NCBI RefSeq assembly: GCF_900107435.1
Contig: NZ_FNPZ01000003.1
Coordinates: 496,001 to 560,000 of the forward strand
Source: Herbiconiux ginsengi
Lineage (GTDB): Bacteria; Actinomycetota; Actinomycetes; Actinomycetales; Microbacteriaceae
Direction: 5' to 3'
DNA length: 64,000 bases
Shown: piece by piece, positions 42,413 through 51,270 of the stretch
Layout of the letters: each line of letters opens with the position of its first letter
Numbering within the stretch: position 1 is the first letter of the stretch
Position numbers and translations under genes: made by a program
Notes under the pieces: model-generated
The model's database searches: none
The model's input: the letters and a program-made list of their open reading frames with translations, nothing else
Told to the model about the DNA's origin: nothing

Positions 42413-44964
42413 CGCGCCTGCCCCTGCCCGACATGTCCCTTGTCGTGCTCGTCGGAGCCTCGGGCTCCGGCAAGTCGACGTTCGCCGCCCAGCATTTCGG
42501 GCCATTCGAGACCCTGTCCAGCGACTTCTTCCGCGGAATGGTCTCGAATGACGAGAACGACCAGGCAGCAACCCCCGCAGCCTTCGAGGCTCTCCGATTC
42601 GTTGCGGGGAAGCGCCTCGACGCCGGTCTGCTGACGGTCATCGACGCGACCAACGTGCAGCCCGAATCCCGGCGCTCACTCGTGGCGCTCGCCCGCGAGC
42701 ACGATGTGTTGCCGGTGGCTGTCGTGCTCGATGTGCCGCAGAGCGTGTGTGTCGAACGCAACGCCGCACGCGATGACCGATCGTTCGGTGCATCCGTCGT
42801 GAAGCGTCAGTACGATCAGCTCCACCGCTCCCTCAGGCACCTCGGTAAGGAGGGCTTCCGGCGTGTGCACGTGCTGTCCGGCGTCGACGAGATCGCGGCG
42901 GCGGAGTTCGTTCGCGAGCCGCTGCTCAACGACCGCCGCGCCGAGATGGGGCCGTTCGATGCCATCGGCGACGTGCACGGCTGCCGTTCCGAGCTCGAGG
43001 TGCTTCTCGGCAAGCTCGGTTACGAACTCGTCCGTGACGACGAGGAACGACCAGTCGACGCCGTTCACCCGCAGGGCCGCCGAGCGATCTTCCTGGGCGA
43101 CCTCGTCGACCGGGGTCCGGATTCCCCTGGCGTGCTGCGACTCGTCATGGGCATGGTCGCGGCAGGTCATGCTCTGGCAGTACCCGGCAACCACGAGGCG
43201 AAACTCGTGCGCGCACTCGAGGGCAAGAAGGTCCAGGTGAGTCACGGCCTCGCCGAGACGCTCGCCCAGCTTTCGGATGAAACACCCGAGTTCCGCAAGC
43301 AGGTGCTGCAATTCTGCCGCGATCTGGTGTCGCACCTCGTGCTCGATGACGGCCGATTGGTCGTGGCGCATGCCGGTCTGATCGAGAAGTACCAAGGGCG
43401 GGCATCCGGGCGCGTTCGCGCATTCGCACTGTTCGGCGACACGACGGGGGAGACCGACGAGTACGGGCTGCCCATTCGTTTGCCGTGGGCCGATGATTAT
43501 CGCGGAGCGGCGACCGTGCTCTACGGTCACGTCCCGACTCTCGAGGCCGAGTGGGTCAACGGCACCATGTGCCTCGACACCGGGTGTGTGTTCGGCGGCA
43601 AGCTCAGCGCTCTCCGTTACCCCGAGAAGGAAGTGGTCGACGTTCCGGCCGAGAAGGTCTGGTACGAGCCGACCAAGCCGCTGGGTAGCCGGGGCGCGAA
43701 CGGCGGATCCTCTGCACGAGATGCAACGCGTGATCCCGCTCTCCTCAGGATCGACGACGTGCTCGGCAAGCAGGTCGTCGAGACCCGGGCGTTCGGCAAC
43801 GTCGGTATCCGCGAAGACAACGCCGCGGGTGCGCTCGAGGTCATGAGCCGGTTCGCGACAGACCCTCGGCGGCTCGTGTATCTGCCTCCGACGATGAGCC
43901 CGCCTCAGGTGTCGAAGCGAGAGGGGATCCTCGAGCATCCGGCCGAAGCATTCGACGCCTATCGCCGCGAGGGCATTGATCACGTGATCTGCGAGGAGAA
44001 GCACATGGGCTCTCGCGCGGTCGTGCTCCTGACCCGCGACGCATCTCGATTCGGTGCGCCTGAGGGCTGGCGCGGTGCGGTCCACACCCGCACCGGACGG
44101 CCGTTCTTCGACGAAGCAACGACGGATGAATTCCTGTCGCGCCTTGACCGAGTGGCGGAGACCGCGGGGCTGTGGTCTGAGCTCGGCGCATCCTGGCTCC
44201 TGTTCGATGCGGAGTTGCTGCCCTGGTCGCTGAAAGCGGGGGCGATGATCCGCGAGCAGTACGCGGGCGTGGCGGCAGCAGCGACGTCGGCGCTTCCTGC
44301 CGCTTCGCGTGTTCTGCAGACCGCTGTCGCCCGCGGTGTCGACGTCGCCGACCTGCTCGCCCGCACCGAGCGGCGCGCGTCGAATGCCGACCGCTACCGC
44401 GACGCCTACCGGCGTTACAGCCAGCCTGTGTCGGGGCTCGATGGTGTCCAGCTCGCCCCGTTCCAGTTGCTTGCCTCCGAGGGCACCAGCCACCTGGGGA
44501 AGGATCACGCCTGGCACCTCGCAAGAGCGGACAGTCTCGCGGATGCGGACGGGGACCTCATCCGCCGCACCCGGCGCATCGAGGTGGACCTGTCGTCACC
44601 TGGGTCCGAAACCGCAGCGACGAGCTGGTGGGAGGAGCTGACCTCGGCGGGCGGCGAGGGCATGGTCGTGAAGCCGGTGGCCGGTCTCATGCGCGGAACC
44701 CGATCACTTGCGCAGCCCGGCATCAAGGTGCGTGGGCCCGAGTACCTGCGGATCATCTACGGACCCGACTACCTCGATCCAGCGAATCTGGCGCGCCTCC
44801 GCAACCGGGATGTCGGACACAAACGGTCGATGGCGCTCCGGGAGTACGCACTCGGCGTCGAGGCTGTCGAGCGATTCGTCGCCGATGAGCCGCTGTGGCG
44901 GGTGCACCAAGCCGTGTTCGGAGTGCTGGCCATGGAGTCGGAGCCGGTCGATCCGCGACTCTGA
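42409..44964 (+). CDS. pnkp: Pnkp, polynucleotide kinase-phosphatase-ligase (bacterial RNA repair)
   Basis: An 851-residue three-domain RNA repair enzyme. Kinase: Walker A VGASGSGKST (15-24) and lid ERNAARDDR. Phosphatase: AIGDVHGC (about 185), FLGDLVDRGPDS (about 228) and PGNHEAK (about 260), the metallophosphoesterase set. Ligase/adenylyltransferase: ICEEKHMGSRAVVL (about 526-539), where Lys-His-Met-Gly is the Pnkp form of the KxDG adenylation motif, and GEGMVVKP near 745. It heals 5-prime-OH and 2-prime,3-prime-phosphate ends and seals them with Hen1. Translation is coupled to hen1. Full family length; all domains look intact. Confidence 0.95.
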   Translation: MTRLPLPDMSLVVLVGASGSGKSTFAAQHFGPFETLSSDFFRGMVSNDENDQAATPAAFEALRFVAGKRLDAGLLTVIDATNVQPESRRSLVALAREHDVLPVAVVLDVPQSVCVERNAARDDRSFGASVVKRQYDQLHRSLRHLGKEGFRRVHVLSGVDEIAAAEFVREPLLNDRRAEMGPFDAIGDVHGCRSELEVLLGKLGYELVRDDEERPVDAVHPQGRRAIFLGDLVDRGPDSPGVLRLVMGMVAAGHALAVPGNHEAKLVRALEGKKVQVSHGLAETLAQLSDETPEFRKQVLQFCRDLVSHLVLDDGRLVVAHAGLIEKYQGRASGRVRAFALFGDTTGETDEYGLPIRLPWADDYRGAATVLYGHVPTLEAEWVNGTMCLDTGCVFGGKLSALRYPEKEVVDVPAEKVWYEPTKPLGSRGANGGSSARDATRDPALLRIDDVLGKQVVETRAFGNVGIREDNAAGALEVMSRFATDPRRLVYLPPTMSPPQVSKREGILEHPAEAFDAYRREGIDHVICEEKHMGSRAVVLLTRDASRFGAPEGWRGAVHTRTGRPFFDEATTDEFLSRLDRVAETAGLWSELGASWLLFDAELLPWSLKAGAMIREQYAGVAAAATSALPAASRVLQTAVARGVDVADLLARTERRASNADRYRDAYRRYSQPVSGLDGVQLAPFQLLASEGTSHLGKDHAWHLARADSLADADGDLIRRTRRIEVDLSSPGSETAATSWWEELTSAGGEGMVVKPVAGLMRGTRSLAQPGIKVRGPEYLRIIYGPDYLDPANLARLRNRDVGHKRSMALREYALGVEAVERFVADEPLWRVHQAVFGVLAMESEPVDPRL

Positions 44965-45164
44965 CGACAACGCGCCGCCTCGCCACCCCCAATCCACCGA
45001 GCGCGCGCCGATGAGTGTGAGGAATGCGAGTCTCATCGCACTTCGCTAGCCTCGACCTACCGAGCCCAGACTCGTACCTGGGAGTCACCGACTGGGGGGC
45101 GCCTCGCAAGCACTCAACGAGGTTGATGCAGCCAATGGCATGGAACTAGTGATCAGCACGAAGC

Positions 45165-45746
45165 ATGGCGGATAGCGACGCGCCGCCCATCCCTCACGCT
45201 GCTGTCACCTACGCGACAGGGGCGGGGCTGGTGGTGCTGTCTGCCCTAGGAATCGTCATCGGCGGGTTCGCTGCCGAACAGACGTTGGTCGTGCAATTCG
45301 CCCTGTGCCGACCAGCCCTCGAGCCGTTCGATGAACCCTTCGTGTATTCAGCCGCGATTGCTACCTTGGCCGCGGTCTTCGCAGTTGCCGGGTGGTTGGT
45401 TCGCCGCGATCCTCTCCGGTGGGGCTTCGCTGGTTGGCTTGTGGCTGTCGCCTGCGGGGGCGTCCTGTGTTTCGGCTGGGTCTCTCTCCTCGGCGTCGGA
45501 TTCTGGGGCATGTCACGCGAGGAAGCTTCCACGGGCGAGAGCTGGTGGGGCATGGGGCTGTTGTTCCTGATCGCCTTGGCCGGGCCTGCCCTAGCGTCGC
45601 TTGCCGCTGCGATCAGTGTCCTGGCCGTGCGGTCGCCACGGGTCTCTGCGCTCCTCCCTGCTTGTGTGTTCCTTCTCGGGACAGGAGTCAGCATCGCAGT
45701 GCTCGCGCTGCACTCCGCAGCGTCGTGCACCGGATATGGGGGTTGA
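45165..45746 (+). CDS. Hypothetical membrane protein, about five TMS
   Basis: A 193-residue membrane protein of no recognised family. Hydrophobic helices lie at about 14-36, 62-80, 88-108, 127-150 and 161-182; single Cys residues occur in CRPALEP, CGGVLCF, ACVFLL and SCTGYGG. A GC-poorer leader of about 200 bases separates it from pnkp on the same strand, so co-transcription with the repair cassette is possible but not shown. It starts at ATG 45165. Role unknown. Confidence 0.6.
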   Translation: MADSDAPPIPHAAVTYATGAGLVVLSALGIVIGGFAAEQTLVVQFALCRPALEPFDEPFVYSAAIATLAAVFAVAGWLVRRDPLRWGFAGWLVAVACGGVLCFGWVSLLGVGFWGMSREEASTGESWWGMGLLFLIALAGPALASLAAAISVLAVRSPRVSALLPACVFLLGTGVSIAVLALHSAASCTGYGG

Positions 45747-45782
45747 GCGGCTTATTCAGGGCGCAGCGATCATCGTCTCGTC

Positions 45783-46292
45783 TTAGAGGAATCGAAGGCT
45801 CTCGGCCACGCTCCGCCGGCCGAGGGGGATGGCTGATCGACCGACCGTCGGTTTCGGCGCAGGGACGCCGAGCGCGATCGCGTGTCGGGCCGCCCATCCC
45901 GGATCTGCCGAGACGAGATCCGCCGCGATCCGCGAGTTGGCTTCGGGGTAGAGGCTCGTGATGCACGACCCCAACCCCAGTTCGGCAGCGACGAGTGTGA
46001 TCGATTGTGCGACCCGGCCGAGATCGAACTCCGTATCCAGCTGCTGTGCCACCGGGCTCAGAAGCACGAGCACGACCGGCGCTGCCTCGAGATGCCCGGC
46101 ATAGGCGCCGAGGCCGGCGAGCTGCGATCGGATGCCCTGATCGTAGACGGCGACGAATCGCCACGGCTGCCGATTTCTCGCCGACCCGGTCCAGCGCGCC
46201 TGATCGATGATGAGGGCCACGGTGCTTCGCGGAATGGGTGACGCTTCGAACGTGCGCACCGAACGTCGAGCAATTACAGAGCGGATGTCCAC
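45783..46292 (-). CDS. Nitroreductase-family flavoprotein
   Basis: A 169-residue FMN-dependent oxidoreductase of the nitroreductase fold. DIRSVIARRSVRTFEASPIP and DQARWTGSARNRQPWRFVAV are the FMN phosphate and ribityl-binding motifs; AAELGLGSCITSLYPEA and ALGVPAPKP close the fold. It would reduce nitro- or quinone-type compounds with NAD(P)H. GTG 46292 is chosen, with AGGA at seven bases. It is the third gene of a minus-strand series after an alpha/beta hydrolase and an Old Yellow Enzyme homologue, suggesting an electrophile-detoxification set. Confidence 0.87.
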   Translation of the reverse strand: MDIRSVIARRSVRTFEASPIPRSTVALIIDQARWTGSARNRQPWRFVAVYDQGIRSQLAGLGAYAGHLEAAPVVLVLLSPVAQQLDTEFDLGRVAQSITLVAAELGLGSCITSLYPEANSRIAADLVSADPGWAARHAIALGVPAPKPTVGRSAIPLGRRSVAESLRFL

Positions 46293-46402
46293 ATGCTCAT
46301 CCTGCCCGTAGGGCGGCCGGTCACTGCGCAACTGAGCCGTCGGTCAGCACCGACTCACCTGTCGACCACGTGGCAGAGGCGTTGACAGACTGACGAGCAT
46401 CC

Positions 46403-47479
46403 TCACCTGACGAAGTAGGGCCACCCGCGGAGATGGGTGATGAAGCGCTCGCTCAGGCCGGCGTCTCGAAGGTACTGCACGGAAACAGGAATGGGCGGGC
46501 TGGTGTAGCCGGGATTGGCCTGCACCTGGCGCGGGCAATCGCGCTGCAGGATCGCGGCACGGCCGATCAGCACGAAATCGCATCCTTCGTCGAGAACCTG
46601 GGCGGCGCGTTCGGCGGATGTGATCTTGCCCGCGGCCCCGACGCGCACGCCCTTCCGGGGCAATGTCGTGAAGACACTGAGCATGGTCTGCCCGCGGAAT
46701 GCGCCCTCGGTGACGATCTGCTCGGAGTTCCACAGCGCTAGATCGAGGTAGTCGATCATCTCGCGGTGCAGGATTTCCCCCGCGATCTCTCGCAACTCCT
46801 CCAAGCGGAGGCCGTATCGCTCGATCGAGAGGCGCCACCCGAGCTGGAAGTCGGGGCCGCATGCGCGCCGGATGCCCTCCATGACTTCCATCGTGAGGCG
46901 GGCCCGATTCTCGACGCTGCCCCCGTATCGGTCTGTCCGGTCGTTGAGGACGGGGGACAGGAACTCCGAGAGCACCCAGCCGAACGCCCCGTGAAGTGAT
47001 ACCCCGTCGAATCCGGCACGTTCTGCGCGCACGGCCGCCTCGATGAAGCTGTCGCGTATCCGCTCCACCTGCTGGGTGGTGAGTGCGGCGATCCCCGGCC
47101 ACGTGGTGCTGGAGGCTGGAGCAGGGATGCCCCCGAACTCGGGATTGCCGCGGTGGCCAGCATGGTGGAGTTGCGCCGCGGACAGACTGCCACCAGCTCG
47201 GACTGACGAAGCGATCTCGCGCAGACGAGGGAGATGACTGTCGTCGTGGATGCCAAGTTGTCGACCGTATGCGATGCCGCCGGCTTCTACGGTGGTGGCG
47301 CCGGTTTGCACCAGCCCGAAGCCGCCGTCGGAGACCTGACGGTACCAATCGAGGTCGAACTCAGACGCCGAGCCGTCGTATTCGCTTTGCTGCGTGACCA
47401 GCGGTGCCAGCATGATGCGGTTCCGCATCGGCCGGCCGTGGAGGAAGGTGAGTGGTGCGAAGAGATCGGACACGGTCAT
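46403..47479 (-). CDS. NADH:flavin oxidoreductase, Old Yellow Enzyme family (copy 1)
   Basis: A 358-residue FMN-binding TIM barrel ene-reductase. RNRIMLAPLVTQQSE is the N-terminal FMN motif, SAAQLHHAGHR carries the His pair of the substrate pocket (HxxH form), FDGVSLHGAFGWVLSEFLSP and GGSVENRARLTMEVM are barrel signatures, and CDFVLIGRAAILQRDCP binds the FMN phosphate. It reduces activated C=C bonds. It is a clear paralogue of the gene at 48796; both share unusual features such as LSIERYGLRLEELRE. It lies between the nitroreductase and hydrolase genes on one strand. Confidence 0.9.
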   Translation of the reverse strand: MTVSDLFAPLTFLHGRPMRNRIMLAPLVTQQSEYDGSASEFDLDWYRQVSDGGFGLVQTGATTVEAGGIAYGRQLGIHDDSHLPRLREIASSVRAGGSLSAAQLHHAGHRGNPEFGGIPAPASSTTWPGIAALTTQQVERIRDSFIEAAVRAERAGFDGVSLHGAFGWVLSEFLSPVLNDRTDRYGGSVENRARLTMEVMEGIRRACGPDFQLGWRLSIERYGLRLEELREIAGEILHREMIDYLDLALWNSEQIVTEGAFRGQTMLSVFTTLPRKGVRVGAAGKITSAERAAQVLDEGCDFVLIGRAAILQRDCPRQVQANPGYTSPPIPVSVQYLRDAGLSERFITHLRGWPYFVR

Positions 47480-47579
47480 GCGATGGTTCCTGACTCATTG
47501 ATGGTGCGGTGGCCGGCATGACATCAGCTCGGCAGACGACCTCTGCCGGTATGTTGTCTCCGCCCGTCCCAGGGGTCTG

Positions 47580-48314
47580 TCACCGGGCCGGTGCGTTTCC
47601 CGCGGCTTCTTTGATCAGGTCGACCACCTGGGCGGACTCGGGGATCCCCACGGTGTGCGAGCCACCGGCCAGCTCGACCGTCCGTCGCGAGTGAGCCCGC
47701 TCGGCCATGAACCGGTGGCTCTCGACAGGGATGTTCTTGTCGTCGGAGCCGAACAAGAACCACGAAGGGATCGACGTCCACGCCGCCGCTCCCGCAGGCT
47801 CGTTGAGCGCAGATTCCGTGATGGGTCGTTGCGTGGAGGCCATGACGGCAGCGTCTTCGGGCGAGGAATCCGCTGCGAACTGGTCGTGGTACCGGTCTTG
47901 GGCAATGTACAGATCGGTCTCACCATCGGGGAGAGGGATGGCGACGAGCGTCTCTCCCAGCGTGCCGCCCGGGAACCTGTTCGACAGGTCCGCGGCGCTC
48001 TCTCCCGGGAGGGCGGCGAAAGCGCAGATGAAGACCAGCGCTGTGACCCGAGCATTCCCCTCAGCGGCTTCGGATATCACCAAGCCGCCATACGAATGCC
48101 CGACCAGCACGACGTCGCCGGAGACGGTCGACAGCAGTGCGCGCAGATGCGTGGCGTCGTGCGCCACTCCACGGAGGGGGTTGGCCATGGCGATGGTCGG
48201 GTAACCCTCGGCCTGAAGGTGCGCGAGAACGGCATTCCAGCTCGCGGATTCGGCGAACGCGCCGTGCACGAGCACGACAGTGGGACGTTCTGTGGACGGA
48301 TTGACGATGCTCAT
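47580..48314 (-). CDS. Alpha/beta hydrolase (salicylate-esterase/HNL-like)
   Basis: A 244-residue serine hydrolase. VVLVHGAFAESASWNAVLAHL opens the fold, VVLVGHSYGGLVISEAAEG is the nucleophile elbow, SWFLFGSDDKNIP the acid region and ELAGGSHTVGIPE the His. The arrangement is that of the plant-esterase-like group common in soil bacteria. Start ATG 48314. It is divergent from a MerR regulator across a gap that holds a 32-base element also found upstream of the hydrolase at 55024, implying shared control. Confidence 0.87.
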   Translation of the reverse strand: MSIVNPSTERPTVVLVHGAFAESASWNAVLAHLQAEGYPTIAMANPLRGVAHDATHLRALLSTVSGDVVLVGHSYGGLVISEAAEGNARVTALVFICAFAALPGESAADLSNRFPGGTLGETLVAIPLPDGETDLYIAQDRYHDQFAADSSPEDAAVMASTQRPITESALNEPAGAAAWTSIPSWFLFGSDDKNIPVESHRFMAERAHSRRTVELAGGSHTVGIPESAQVVDLIKEAAGNAPAR

Positions 48315-48360
48315 GTGGGTCTCCTTGCTCTGACAGGAGCGAAGCTAGTGGAAAGTTCCT

Positions 48361-48392
48361 AACCTGTCAAGATGTGTTCACTGGTAAGATAA
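48361..48392. promoter_or_regulatory. Shared 32-bp element, copy A (hydrolase/MerR gap)
   Basis: The element reads AACCTGTCAAG-N10-TGGTAAG-A-TAA. On the minus strand TGTCAA gives a TTGACA -35 towards the hydrolase; on the plus strand TAAGAT can serve as -10 towards the MerR gene. The same halves and spacing recur at 55090-55121. Confidence 0.7.
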
Positions 48393-48416
48393 TTGAGCTG
48401 ATGAGAGGATCGACGG

Positions 48417-48791
48417 ATGCGGATCAAACAGCTCTCCGAGCAGGTCGGTGTGTCGACCCGCCTGCTGCGCTACTACGAGGAACAGGGCCTTCTCACGCCT
48501 CGGCGAGAAGAGAACGGCTATCGCTCCTACGATGACGACGCGGTGGCCCGGGTGCAGCAGATCCGCGGCCTCCTCGACGTGGGGTTGACGACGGAGATCA
48601 TTCGCGAGGTTCTTCCCTGTCTGGCCGAAGCAGCGTGCTCCAAGTACGACGATCCGGAGTTCGTCGCTCGGATCGCCCGGGAACGAGACCGGCTCCGGGA
48701 ACGGGTCTCTCTGCTGTCACACAACCTCAAAGCACTCGACGAGTACTTGACCTCGGTGGGCGGGAAGCGCCCGACCGAGGCCGCTGCCTGA
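48417..48791 (+). CDS. MerR-family transcriptional regulator
   Basis: A 124-residue MerR protein. MRIKQLSEQVGVSTRLLRYYEEQGLLTPRR is the winged-helix start, with NGYRSYDDDAVARVQQI as the second winged-helix segment. A short dimerisation helix (ERDRLRERVSLLSHNLKALDEYL) ends the protein. Two Cys (LPCLAEAACSKYDD) could sense electrophiles or thiol stress, but this is a guess. GAGAGGA precedes ATG 48417. It is divergent from a hydrolase gene and convergent, five bases apart, with the second Old Yellow Enzyme gene. Confidence 0.88.
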   Translation: MRIKQLSEQVGVSTRLLRYYEEQGLLTPRREENGYRSYDDDAVARVQQIRGLLDVGLTTEIIREVLPCLAEAACSKYDDPEFVARIARERDRLRERVSLLSHNLKALDEYLTSVGGKRPTEAAA

Positions 48792-48795
48792 CACG

Positions 48796-49884
48796 TCACC
48801 GACTACCGGGCAGCACGAAGTCTCCCCATCCTCGGAGATGGTTGATGAACCGCTCACTGACGCCTCCTCGGCGGAGGAAGTCGGCGGGAACCGGGAGAGC
48901 CGGGCTCTCGTAGGAGGAGTCCGATCTCACCTTCTCGGGGCAGTCCCGCTGGAGGATTCCGGCCCTTCCGATCAGCACGAAGTCACACCCCTCGTCGAGC
49001 AGTTGCGCTGCGCGTCGAGCGCTTCGAATCCTCCCCGCAGCTCCGAGCCGGACGCCTTTGCGGGGGAGTTCCGCGAAGACGCTGAGCATCGTCTGCCCGC
49101 GGAAGGCGCCGTCCGTCACGATCTGGTTGTAATCCCACAGGGCGAGATCCAGGTAGTCGATCAACTCCCGGTCGAGGATCTCGGCGGTCATCTCCCGCAG
49201 CTCCTCCAAGCGCAAGCCGTAACGTTCGATCGAAAGCCGCCACCCGATCTGGAAGTCGGGTCCACAGGCGTGACGGATGCCCTCGATCACCTCGAGGGTG
49301 AAGCGCGCCCGGTTCTCGAGGCTGCCGCCGTACTTGTCCGTGCGGTCGTTCAGGAGCGGTGACATGAACTCGGACAGAATCCACCCGAACGCCCCGTGCA
49401 CGGACACTCCATCGAAGCCCGCCCGTTCGGCCCGCAGGGCACCCGCGATGAAACTGTCGCGGATGCGTTCCACGTCGGCTGTCGACAGCGCCGAAACGCC
49501 CGGGACGGTGCGACCCGAGGCCGGCGACGGGACGCCGCCGACATGGGGATTCGCGCGGTGCCCGGCGTGGTGAAGCTGAACCGCCGAGAGGCCGCCGCCG
49601 GCGCGGATCGACGTCGCCATCTCCGTCAGGCCCGGGATGTGGTCGTCGCTGAAGATGCCGGGCTGCCGCGCGCACGCGATTCCGCCGGCCTCGACGATGG
49701 TGGCGCTGGTCTGGATGAGTCCGTACCCGCCGCCCGCGAGCTGGCGCATCCAGTCCTGGTCGAATTCCGAGAGGAACCCACCGGGCTCGCTCTGCTGATT
49801 GGTCAAGGGCGCCATCATGAACCGGTTTCGCATCGCCGGTCCGTGCAGCAGGGTCAGGGGTTCGAGAAGGTCGTTCACGGTCAT
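48796..49884 (-). CDS. NADH:flavin oxidoreductase, Old Yellow Enzyme family (copy 2)
   Basis: A 362-residue ene-reductase closely similar along its whole length to the copy at 46403: RNRFMMAPLTNQQSE, SAVQLHHAGHRANP, FDGVSVHGAFGWILSEFMSP, LSIERYGLRLEELREM and CDFVLIGRAGILQRDCP. FMN- and substrate-binding residues are conserved in both. ATG 49884 has GAGGG upstream. It is divergent from the MFS-FrnE operon, and the gap carries two TTCACA-N4-TGTSAA words. Gene duplication with separate regulation is likely. Confidence 0.9.
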   Translation of the reverse strand: MTVNDLLEPLTLLHGPAMRNRFMMAPLTNQQSEPGGFLSEFDQDWMRQLAGGGYGLIQTSATIVEAGGIACARQPGIFSDDHIPGLTEMATSIRAGGGLSAVQLHHAGHRANPHVGGVPSPASGRTVPGVSALSTADVERIRDSFIAGALRAERAGFDGVSVHGAFGWILSEFMSPLLNDRTDKYGGSLENRARFTLEVIEGIRHACGPDFQIGWRLSIERYGLRLEELREMTAEILDRELIDYLDLALWDYNQIVTDGAFRGQTMLSVFAELPRKGVRLGAAGRIRSARRAAQLLDEGCDFVLIGRAGILQRDCPEKVRSDSSYESPALPVPADFLRRGGVSERFINHLRGWGDFVLPGSR

Positions 49885-49902
49885 GGGAGCAACCCTCACA
49901 CC

Positions 49903-49972
49903 TTCACATCGGTGTGAATGCAAGTCCGTTCATCAACTCGACTGTGGCTGCTTGCTTTCACACCAATGTCAA
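49903..49972. promoter_or_regulatory. Two TTCACA-N4-TGT(G/C)AA inverted repeats
   Basis: TTCACATCGGTGTGAA (49903-49918) is a 6-4-6 inverted repeat with perfect arms; TTCACACCAATGTCAA (49957-49972) is a copy with one arm mismatch, 54 bases on. They lie between the divergent Old Yellow Enzyme and MFS genes. No regulator gene is adjacent, so the binder is unknown. Confidence 0.55.
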
Positions 49973-50067
49973 GGTTGCACGATCGTTGAGGTCCCGCCAT
50001 CGCGGGCACTGAAACGCGGACCGGCGGCGCCTCACATGCGCTGCCCGGTCAAACGAAGGAAGAAGAA

Positions 50068-51270
50068 ATGACCACAGTCCGGGACATTCAGGTAGGGGCT
50101 TCACGAACCGATCGCTTTCCAATAGCCGGTCTGATCGCGCTGTTCACAGCCGGCTTCATCACCACCCTCACCGAGGCACTACCCGCTGGGGTGCTGCCGC
50201 AGATGAGCAGCGCGCTCGGCGTCTCCGAGTCGGTTGCCGGGCAGACCGTCACCATCTACGCGGTCGCCACCATGCTCACAGCGATCCCCGTGTCGATCCT
50301 CACGACGAATTGGCCGCGGCGCCATCTCATGATCGTCGCGCTCGCGGGATTCCTCATCGCGAACATCGTGACCGCGATCTCCCTCGACTACACCATCACC
50401 ATGATCGCGCGGTTCATCGCGGGCGCGGCATCCGGAGTCACCTGGAGCATCCTCGGCGGCTACGCGCAGCGCATCACCCCCGACGCCCTGAAGGGTCGAG
50501 CGATGGCCTTCGCGTTCGCCGGAACGCCCGTCGCCCTGTCACTCGGCGTTCCCCTGGGGGCGTTCCTCGGACAGGCCGTCGGCTGGCAATCGACGTTCGG
50601 CCTCATGTCCGGCCTGACGGTGCTGCTCATCGGCTGGACCCTGTGGAAGTTGCCGAACGTTCCCGGTCAGAGAGCGGCCGAACGACTTCCCCTTCTCCAC
50701 CTCCTGCGGATCAAGGGGCTTCGCACCATCCTGGTGGTCACCGGCGTCTTCGTGCTCGCCCACACCATCCTCTACACCTACATCGCTCCCGTGCTCGCCG
50801 GGGTCGGCCTGGCCGACCAGGTGCAGTGGATTCTGCTCGACTTCGGAATCGCCTCGATCCTGAGTATCTGGCTCACCGGCGTCTTCGTCGACCGGCATCA
50901 CCGGCGCCTCGTGCTTCTCAGCACGATCTTCTTCGGCGCAGCCGCGGTCGCTCTGACACTCTGGTCGGGGAACGCGATCGTCGACTACATCGCCGTCGCT
51001 GCCTGGGGTCTGGCATTCGGTGGTTCGGCGACGTTGTTCCAGGGCGCCCTGATGGCGGCCTCCGGTAAGCACGCCGACGCAGCGCAGCCACTCATGGTCA
51101 CGATGTGGAACGGCGGAATCGGCCTCGGGGGACTGATCGGCGGCATCCTCCTCGCTGGGCTCGGCTCGGCATCGCTCCTGCTCGCCGTCGCGGTGCTGGT
51201 GCTCTTCACCGTCATCGTCGTGATCTTCGCCCGCGGGCACGCCTTCCCCCACCGGGAGGCGAACCGATGA
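50068..51270 (+). CDS. MFS transporter, DHA1/AraJ-like
   Basis: A 400-residue, 12-helix MFS exporter. FITTLTEALPAGVLPQMSSALGVSE is the DHA1 helix-1 motif, TIYAVATMLTAIPVSILTTNWPRRHLM the loop 2-3 region with a reduced motif A, and GTPVALSLGVPLGAFLGQAVGW motif C. ATG 50068 has GAAGGAAGAAGAA just before it. Its last codon overlaps the FrnE gene (ATGA at 51267), so exporter, thiol oxidoreductase-like protein and a 41-residue cysteine protein form one coupled operon. Substrate unknown. Confidence 0.88.
   Translation: MTTVRDIQVGASRTDRFPIAGLIALFTAGFITTLTEALPAGVLPQMSSALGVSESVAGQTVTIYAVATMLTAIPVSILTTNWPRRHLMIVALAGFLIANIVTAISLDYTITMIARFIAGAASGVTWSILGGYAQRITPDALKGRAMAFAFAGTPVALSLGVPLGAFLGQAVGWQSTFGLMSGLTVLLIGWTLWKLPNVPGQRAAERLPLLHLLRIKGLRTILVVTGVFVLAHTILYTYIAPVLAGVGLADQVQWILLDFGIASILSIWLTGVFVDRHHRRLVLLSTIFFGAAAVALTLWSGNAIVDYIAVAAWGLAFGGSATLFQGALMAASGKHADAAQPLMVTMWNGGIGLGGLIGGILLAGLGSASLLLAVAVLVLFTVIVVIFARGHAFPHREANR

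Noticed and set aside
44965-45164. tRNA or small RNA after pnkp
   Set aside because: Only a weak GATGAG/CTCATC stem is present; no cloverleaf or conserved T-loop.
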